DNA from: Crocodylus rhombifer
Taxonomy: Eukaryota > Chordata > Crocodylia > Crocodylidae
NCBI GenBank assembly: GCA_038503035.1
Contig: JAVSML010038729.1
Coordinates: 28,070 to 92,069 of the forward strand
Direction of reading: 5' to 3'
Length of the DNA: 64,000 nt
Below the pieces are notes generated by a model. That model worked only from the letters and a program-made list of their open reading frames with translations, ran no database searches and was not told the origin of the DNA. Positions 57,996-64,000 of the stretch are shown here, one piece after another (the first letter of the stretch is position 1; every line of letters begins with the position of its first letter). The position numbers were made by a program, and so were the translations under genes.

Positions 57996-59644
57996 GGATG
58001 CCCAGGCAGAGGACACAAGATGGAGACTTGACATATAAAATGGAAACTTGACATGACTTTCGTTCACTTACAAACACAGGCCTAAACCATACAATGTCCA
58101 CATGAAACAATACAAATCAATCACAAAATGATAATAATACAATACACAACAGTAAAAATCAGTGCAAACCTAATAATAATACAGTATAAAACAGTGGATA
58201 TCCAAAACCAAAAACTTGCTACCAAAATAGGAATGTTTAAAGCTTATCCTACATCTTAGCTTACTTATACTTATCTAGAGGGAATAGAGAGGGAGAGAAA
58301 AAGTCAGAAATGGTTGGGGAAGGGGAGTGAATGCAATTTAAAAAAAGAAAGAAAAACTGGAGGTTTTGCTACACTGATAGATCTATTTGGTGCACTTTAC
58401 TTTCTCATAAAGCTATACATGTTATAAAAGTCAGCGTTGCCCTGCAGACCACAGTCTCTTTCTACAGACACTTGAAGTAGAAAGCACAGTAAGGCAATTA
58501 ATATCTGCCTAGCTACTGGGGTAGCACAGATGCTGAGGGATGCTGCATTTGAGGCAAATTCAGATCCAAAAGTTCTGCTACTTCTACCAAAGGCTGCGGG
58601 AATAACACTTTTTATCTAAAACCAAGCTTACAGCTTTATTAATGGTTCCATCAGAACTCTTCCTTTCTTAACGAAAGTTGCAATGGCATTACTGCAAAGG
58701 ATATAATACAAAAGACTGGCAGGTGTTTTTCCTCCCCAGGGAAGAGGTGAGGTAAAATAGAATAATTGTTTGCCAGTTCATAAATGTGACTAATAGTCAT
58801 TTTTTAAGGAAGGCTTTCATTATCACATCAGAGTGATGTCATAACACTCTAGATAAGGCTGGACAAAGGCAGTGGAACAAAAATGCATGCTATTCTCTCT
58901 CAGTGAGTTTCTATGTAAGTTGATTTTTTAACCCAAAATAATATTCTCTATGCAACAGTTAGACTCCTCTTATTTTGGAATTAATACAAAAAAAGGTCTT
59001 GTGTTGATAACAAATACATTTTATTTTATTAGATCTATGTACTCTACCACCTGCAAGACATTCAACTGTTTCTGTGAAGAACTTGTTTTATAATCCTTTC
59101 CTATCAGTCTGGGAAAACAAACAAACATATTCAGGCAAAAGGACTGTAGCAGCCCAGTCATTTTCATTTCTGGAAGACAAATTGTGAGGTTAAGAAGGTT
59201 TGATTGACCATATTGGCAGGTTTTTAATGCCTCATTCACATAGCCATTATTATTTATCATAAATAAGGTACTATTTATTTAAGCTGATACATTTTTAATG
59301 GATTTCATCCTTTCTACCTCCACATAAACTTCTTTAAGTAGACAAATTAATTCTTCTCCTTACACAAATAATTAGGTAATATCATCTCCCTCTTTCATGT
59401 CCACAAATCTTTGCTTATAAAGGAGCTATTCCTTTAAACATTATATTTTTATGACACACTTTGCCTACTTAAATGGACAAAAACATCATTGTTTGACAAA
59501 CATTTGATTAGAAAATTGGTTAACTTAGATGAGGATATGGAACACTCAACAAGGCAGAGGTCTTGTTGACGTTGGTACTATGATAATACAGAGTACCAAA
59601 ATATGCTGTATCTAGTTTGAACTGTGATACTGAAAAAATATGAC
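57996..59644. other. anonymous AT-rich sequence
   Basis: No gene recognised. GGAGACTTGACATATAAAAT and GGAAACTTGACATGA at about 58.02-58.06 kb form a short direct repeat. Confidence 0.5.
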
Positions 59645-59768
59645 ACTCCTGTTTATGATGTTTTCTTTTTTTAAAGGCCTTAAGTAACCAAAACTGTTCC
59701 TATGACCACAAGTACCAGAGTTCGCACTGTTTTTTCTGTGTATGAGTTCAGCTATAGATTCTATCAGA
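59645..59768. mobile_element. second copy of the 120-bp insertion element
   Basis: About 124 bp are clearly related to the insert at 50341-50460: ACTCCTGTTTATGATG, TTTTCTTTTTTTAAAGG, CAAAACTGTTCCTATGA and AGTACCAGAGTTCGCACTG occur in the same order. No flanking duplication is visible, so it is older or truncated. Confidence 0.65.
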
Positions 59769-60480
59769 GCAGGGGAGAAACTGGGTTAGTAATCATTGGC
59801 AATTGAGGGATCCTACTGACACAATTTTTCCTGGTACAGAAGGGAAAGTGTAAGACTTACAAGCATAATCAGACAGCTGCTAACATCAGTACTAAAATAC
59901 CATCAATACATGTGTATTTCTACTATCTTCTGATACCTCTCAGCCTGCAATTCTGGACTTAGTGAAGTAAGGCATGTTTTTGTATTGCTTTCACAGGAGC
60001 CAAAATTTCATGTCTTCCAACAACCTACTGCAAAACATTGTTTCCAATTGCTGTGAGGAATAGGAGCAATCTGTACCTAGATATAGGCAAGAACATCCTA
60101 GAGTTTACTGCATACTATGCCAGATGGAAGAAATCTATAAAGGGATTGCAGCCAGGTGCATACTGCCAGAGAAGTGTGCTTCAACTGTATCCCTCTTCAC
60201 CTGTGATGTTCTCTGGGTCAGGTCTATACTGGGTCAGGATGGGACATGTTAAGGAGATATACTGCAGAAGTTTTTAGCTACATAGATTTATTTGCTTTCT
60301 AGCTCCTCTGTATTGCTAGAATAGTGAAGCACACTAGAACATGAGATATTGTGGCCTACTATAGTGGCAACATCCACAGTTACATTAAATTTAAAAAAAA
60401 ATTGAGGTACAAACCTCACAGCTCATGCCCACTATTAAATGACAGATGACTTAACAGATGCCCACAGCTTCTTGCATTTT
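59769..60480. other. anonymous AT-rich sequence
   Basis: No gene or repeat family recognised. Confidence 0.55.
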
Positions 60481-60534
60481 TCCCTAACAATGAGGGGTCA
60501 CTACATGGTGAAAGTTAGAACTTAACTTATAATC

Positions 60535-61300
60535 AGGGATCTGGGTTTTCCATTTCCAAGGAAAAATGAACAAAACCTTGGATTTTCCCTTTTACTTGAG
60601 AAAAACACTGATTTCTCATTTTAACGGAGAAACACGTGGATTTTGCACTTTCACAAATTGTCTGAAAGCTGGCAGAGTTCCAGCCTGCAAGGGGCTAGGG
60701 AGAGCTGGAGGAGGGCAGTCAGGCAGGGGGTGCCACGTGCATGATGAGGGTGGCAGCATGGGGTTGTGCCCCTTGCTGCTGTGAGGCAGGCAGAGGACGC
60801 ATCGCCAGGGCAGCACAGAACCCTCAGTGGCAAGGAGCTTCTCTGCCAAGTGCTGCTTTGCCCTGCCACACCAGATCCTGGCCACTGGGCTGCAGAGGCC
60901 CCGGGAAGAGGCAGCAGGGTAGGAAGCCCAAGGCCACAGCAAGCAGCCTGCACCCCCCCCCCCCCCCATGGGCTGCACTCCAGCTGTGCCACCCATGAGG
61001 GATGAAGGAGCCAGGCTCCACTCCACTGCAGCAGCTACCACCTCCCACAGGCAGCAGCTGGGGCTCAAGTACTGCAGCAGGGGGTTGTGGATCTGGGACT
61101 CTGGTCCCATAGCCCTGTCAGCTAGGGGCCCCCTCTGGCAGGGCTGGAGAGGCAGGGGGCTATGGGTAGGGGACACAAGCAGGCCTGAGGGGGTTGAGGG
61201 GCCTAGATCTGCATTCTGTGAGTTAAGGGAGCCAGGGAGTTTTGATTTTCCATGATAGAAAATGCTAAATCAAATACCAAAATTTTGATTTTTAGATGTG
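60535..61300. other. GC-rich core with TTTTCC-rich flanks, possible transposon
   Basis: The left flank repeats GGATTTTCC and TTTTCCATTTCC words (60.54-60.66 kb) and the right flank has GATTTTCCATGATAGAAAAT (61.24 kb). Between them is a very GC-rich core with a C13 run at 60.955 kb. This layout (AT-rich subterminal repeats, GC-rich cargo) mirrors the hAT-like elements here, but neither terminal repeats nor a target duplication could be confirmed. Long frames on both strands are compositional. Confidence 0.4.
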
Positions 61301-61659
61301 ATTTTTTTTTTCTTTTTTGGTTCCAAGATGGCACAACCCCACCCCCACCTCTCTCCCAAAAGGATGACTTCCAGGAGCAAGGAGACAGTAAGGAGCACTC
61401 TGGTGGCAACGTTCATGGGTTAGGGGCAGGACATCTAGTCCCAAGATGGAAACCAGGGGGTGGGGCACCTGTCAAGGGGCCAGGCTACCCTTGTGGCCCT
61501 TGACAACTCACTAAAACTCATTAAGCAGCCAGTCACAATAATTGCCCCCCACGATAAGCACTTGCTTCCAAGTATATTGATTTGGAGGGTATGTTTATAT
61601 AAGCCATGTGGAAAAGATAATTTCAGGCTTGTGTGTATATAGACCCAGTATCTAGAAAT

Positions 61660-62405
61660 TCTAATATAATAAAGGACTTTGTCTGTCTGTCGGTAATGCT
61701 TTTGGCCAACTGCACATGCACTGCCGAGAGGGGGGATGGTGATTGCCTGTTTGGGCCAAGGCTGCACAGGCCCAAGTTTGAGCCACTGCTGGGTAAGTTT
61801 GTGGCAGTGTCAAACATGCCTCGCAGCCCAAGCAGCAGGGCTTCCCCATGCCTCCCTGCCTGAGGGCAAAGGGGGCAGTCACAGTGGTGGCAGCCCCCTT
61901 GACACACATCCCCAGTGCTCACCGGAACAGCTGGCAGGGAGGGAAGGAGGGGACCAGGGCAGGGGTCATAGTGGTGGCTGTTGTTGTGGCCAGGTGGGTG
62001 GAGGGAGGGATGGAGGGCAGGATGGGGAGGCAGCGGGGAGGGAGGCAGGCTGCATGGGCCTGGGCAAGCATGGGGTGTGGGGAGGCAAAGGTGGGTCATG
62101 GTGGCGGCTGTTGTCAGGGCTGGGCAGCAGGGAAGGAAGGAGGGGAAGGAGGCAAGGAGAGGCGGGGGTCATGGTGGCAGCACCCCTTCCCTCCCCACTA
62201 CCCAGCCCTGACAACATTTGGGGGAGGTGGCAGGGAGGGGAGGGGATGCGGGGTGAAGGCAGGTGTGGGGAGGGACCCTCACACTGGAGGCTGGAGGAGG
62301 TGGTGGCAGAGAGAGTCTTTACGTTGTTGGCTCCGAAGAGTGAGCAGGAGGGGTGGCATGTAAACATTCCCTGAAATCCATCATCCTTGATGGACAATTA
62401 ACTAG
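61660..62405 (+). mobile_element. probable non-autonomous Helitron
   Basis: The 5' end TCTAATATAATAAAGGACTT resembles the TC...TATAATAAAGG starts of vertebrate Helitrons and is followed by a TGTCTGTCTGTC run. The 3' end has a perfect hairpin, TCCATCA-TCCT-TGATGGA (62377-62394), then 7 nt (CAATTAA), then CTAG (62402-62405), and the next base is T, as required for insertion between A and T. The base before the 5' TC is T rather than the expected A. There is no terminal inverted repeat or duplication. The interior is GC-rich and G-skewed with stop-free frames but no Rep/helicase motifs. It is therefore non-autonomous, with filler of unknown origin. Confidence 0.66.
62377..62405 (+). repeat. Helitron-type 3' hairpin and CTAG terminus
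   Basis: A 7-bp perfect stem with a 4-nt loop ends 7 nt before CTAG. Helitrons use such a hairpin as the rolling-circle stop signal. Confidence 0.7.
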
Positions 62406-63360
62406 TTCTTACATAAATATCAATGGACACCAAATCTTGCTGCCAACCTTTAGTAGGGGTAAAGACTGTGGATGAGCTATAATCCTTCAAACTATTTGCA
62501 GAAAAGGGAATTAATCTCCTAGCCCGTTGTAAAGTAGCTGCATAAAGCCTTTGGACATCCATGGGACTTCAACATTGCAGCCGTGAAGTAATGATCTTCA
62601 GATACAAATATCTTCAGACTATCCTTGACTCTTAAAATCAAATAAGTTCCTATGTTTTCTATATACTGTTTGATAGATGAGCCTCTGCTATTTTGTGTAT
62701 CTGCTTAAAAAGAAAGTCACTAGGTTAAAAAGCATATCACTAGAATTTAAAGAGCCTCCTAAATGAGTTACTATTTCTAATCACTTATCATCTTTGTTCG
62801 CAAGTTCCATAAGATAAATGTTCTCATCCTGTTCTCCCAGATGCTTTTATTTTTTTTTTCCCCTTGCAAAGAACCCTTGTCATAATTTCAGTCGTTTTTC
62901 TGTCTTGTAAGTTGGGATCTTTACAGTGTGGTAAAAATATTAAAGCCACTACTCATAAAGTGAAAGAGCTAATGGAAAAATCTCACTTGCAGCTGTGGAG
63001 GAAGCGAATCATGTCTGAACTTGAATATTTTAATTTGTAAGTCATAACCCAGTATCGCATGCCTCTGTGCACTGCATGATGCACAGAGTGCTGCAGGAAG
63101 GACAGAAGGAGGAGTTTTGAAATTGTGCTGCCAATAGATGAAGTAACATTTAGTTTGGGTTTTCTAAGAAGAAAATGATAAACTACACTCTTTCCTCCTT
63201 GCCCCCTCTCCTGACAGGTAGCTATGAAAGATCTGGGTCAAATTATAACTACGAATTTCTCCTTCTGTGGTAGCAGACATCACATCTCACCAGGCAGGCA
63301 AGTACTGACACCGAGCGCATTTCCATGGAAGCCTTCCAGGCTTCTGTTAAGTTCCTTAGA
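62406..63360. other. anonymous AT-rich sequence
   Basis: No gene recognised. A pyrimidine-rich CAG junction near 63.22 kb resembles a splice acceptor but has no coding support. Confidence 0.5.
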
Positions 63361-63511
63361 CTAAGAACAGGCATTCAAAAAGCTCAAAGTGGAATGAATC
63401 TAAGCTGTGCAGTTTTCTGTACAGTTTCTACACAGCTTGTTTACAGTTACGAGTTAAGATCGATTTCCAATCACTTAGGCTGATTTGAGTACAATGTGTA
63501 ACCTGGCCTTA
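63361..63511 (+). mobile_element. 'TACAGACATT' MITE copy 4, internally deleted
   Basis: It starts CTAAGAACAGGCATTCAAAA and retains GCAGTTTTCTGTACAG and GATTTCCAATCACTTAGGCT, then ends AATGTGTAACCTGGCCTTAG. About 100 bp of the middle present in other copies is missing. Confidence 0.65.
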
Positions 63512-64000
63512 GAATTCAACATGCTTGCAAGGAATATTTCTTCCCCACTGAACTGGCATTTCTGACTAGGTGAGATCAGCAGCAAACAGTATACATGTTT
63601 GTCCTGTGGTAGAAGGGCATGCAGGCTGCCTATGCTGGCTGAGGCGTACAAGTTGGGGGCACCTCTGCACATCTCCCAGCATGCCCTGTGGACTCCTTGG
63701 GCTGCTGGAGACTGTTGAGCGCAGCTGAGAACCTGAGCTACCTTTGATTGGCTGCTAGGCATGGGAGAGCACACCCCGACACTCCCCACTGCTCTAGTAC
63801 TCCAGGAATTGGTAGCTGCAGGCCAAAAAAGCCTTACAGTACCCCAGATGCCTATGGCTGGTGTACCTGTCACTAGTGGGCAAGCTGTAGATGTCACAGG
63901 GATGCCTCTGTGGAAGGCCAGCCCCAGTGCTCTGCCCCATCATCCTGAACCACCTGATATGTCTGCACAGGCTCCTGCTGGGGGTGGGGTGGGGAAGGAG
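63512..64000. other. anonymous, moderately GC-rich sequence to window end
   Basis: No gene recognised. The minus-strand frame at 63475-63897 has no domain and overlaps the end of a MITE. Confidence 0.5.

Noticed and set aside
61623..62397. Long frames on both strands in the 61.7-62.4 kb region
   Set aside because: G-skewed Helitron filler; frames rich in Gly/Arg or Pro/Ser from composition, no Rep or helicase motifs.
63200..63230. Possible splice acceptor (pyrimidine tract plus CAG)
   Set aside because: No open frame with recognisable coding content follows, so an exon cannot be supported.

Overview
The window looks like vertebrate, probably sauropsid, non-coding DNA: intergenic or intronic sequence that is AT-rich and dominated by transposable elements. 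The best diagnostic is CR1 LINE sequence. There are two nearly identical 5'-truncated CR1 copies with intact reverse-transcriptase reading frames and a 3' end of short ACTATGAA-type repeats, plus several older CR1 remnants. Young CR1 copies together with many hAT-like non-autonomous elements, ancient MIR-type SINEs and long anonymous AT-rich stretches fit a crocodilian best, or a turtle. This assignment is an inference. No host protein-coding exon, tRNA or rRNA could be supported; the other open frames are short, unrelated to known domains, and mostly lie in GC-rich transposon interiors.

Layout. 0.5-1.6, 5.5-6.3, 9.7-10.2, 15.8-16.6 and 53.6-54.5 kb hold five members of one hAT-like family. 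They share TAGGGCTGTGYGAA-type termini and have 8-bp target duplications (two perfect, one 7/8, two decayed), but their GC-rich interiors differ. A sixth hAT-like element with different termini lies at 22.9-23.9 kb. A LINE belt contains CR1 copies at 13.7-15.3 (+), 24.9-26.4 (+), 26.5-27.3 (+, old and split), 31.0-32.3 (-) and 37.7-38.4 kb (+, truncated at both ends), with short 3'-end scraps at 8.3 and 36.4 kb. Three LTR-like units are proposed at 13.2-13.6, 17.3-18.8 and 57.3-58.0 kb. A probable non-autonomous Helitron spans 61.66-62.41 kb, with a TC...CTAG structure and a perfect 3' hairpin.

Smaller inverted-repeat elements (MITEs) form at least four further groups: the ~300-bp 'GCTTTAATT' element (15.7/16.6, 26.7 and 50.3 kb), the ~250-bp 'TACAGACATT' element (22.9/23.9, 33.5, 46.3 and 63.4 kb), the 'CATCYAGAC' element (41.8 and 47.7 kb), and a 38-bp-TIR element at 53.4-54.7 kb. 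Single fold-backs lie at 4.1, 34.2 and 44.7 kb.

The elements act as a historical record rather than a functional operon. At least five insertions are nested inside older repeats (15.8, 22.9, 26.7, 50.3 and 53.6 kb), which gives a relative chronology. The two young CR1 copies are the only long intact coding sequences. The remaining DNA (about half the window) is anonymous AT-rich sequence with scattered microsatellites and hairpins.
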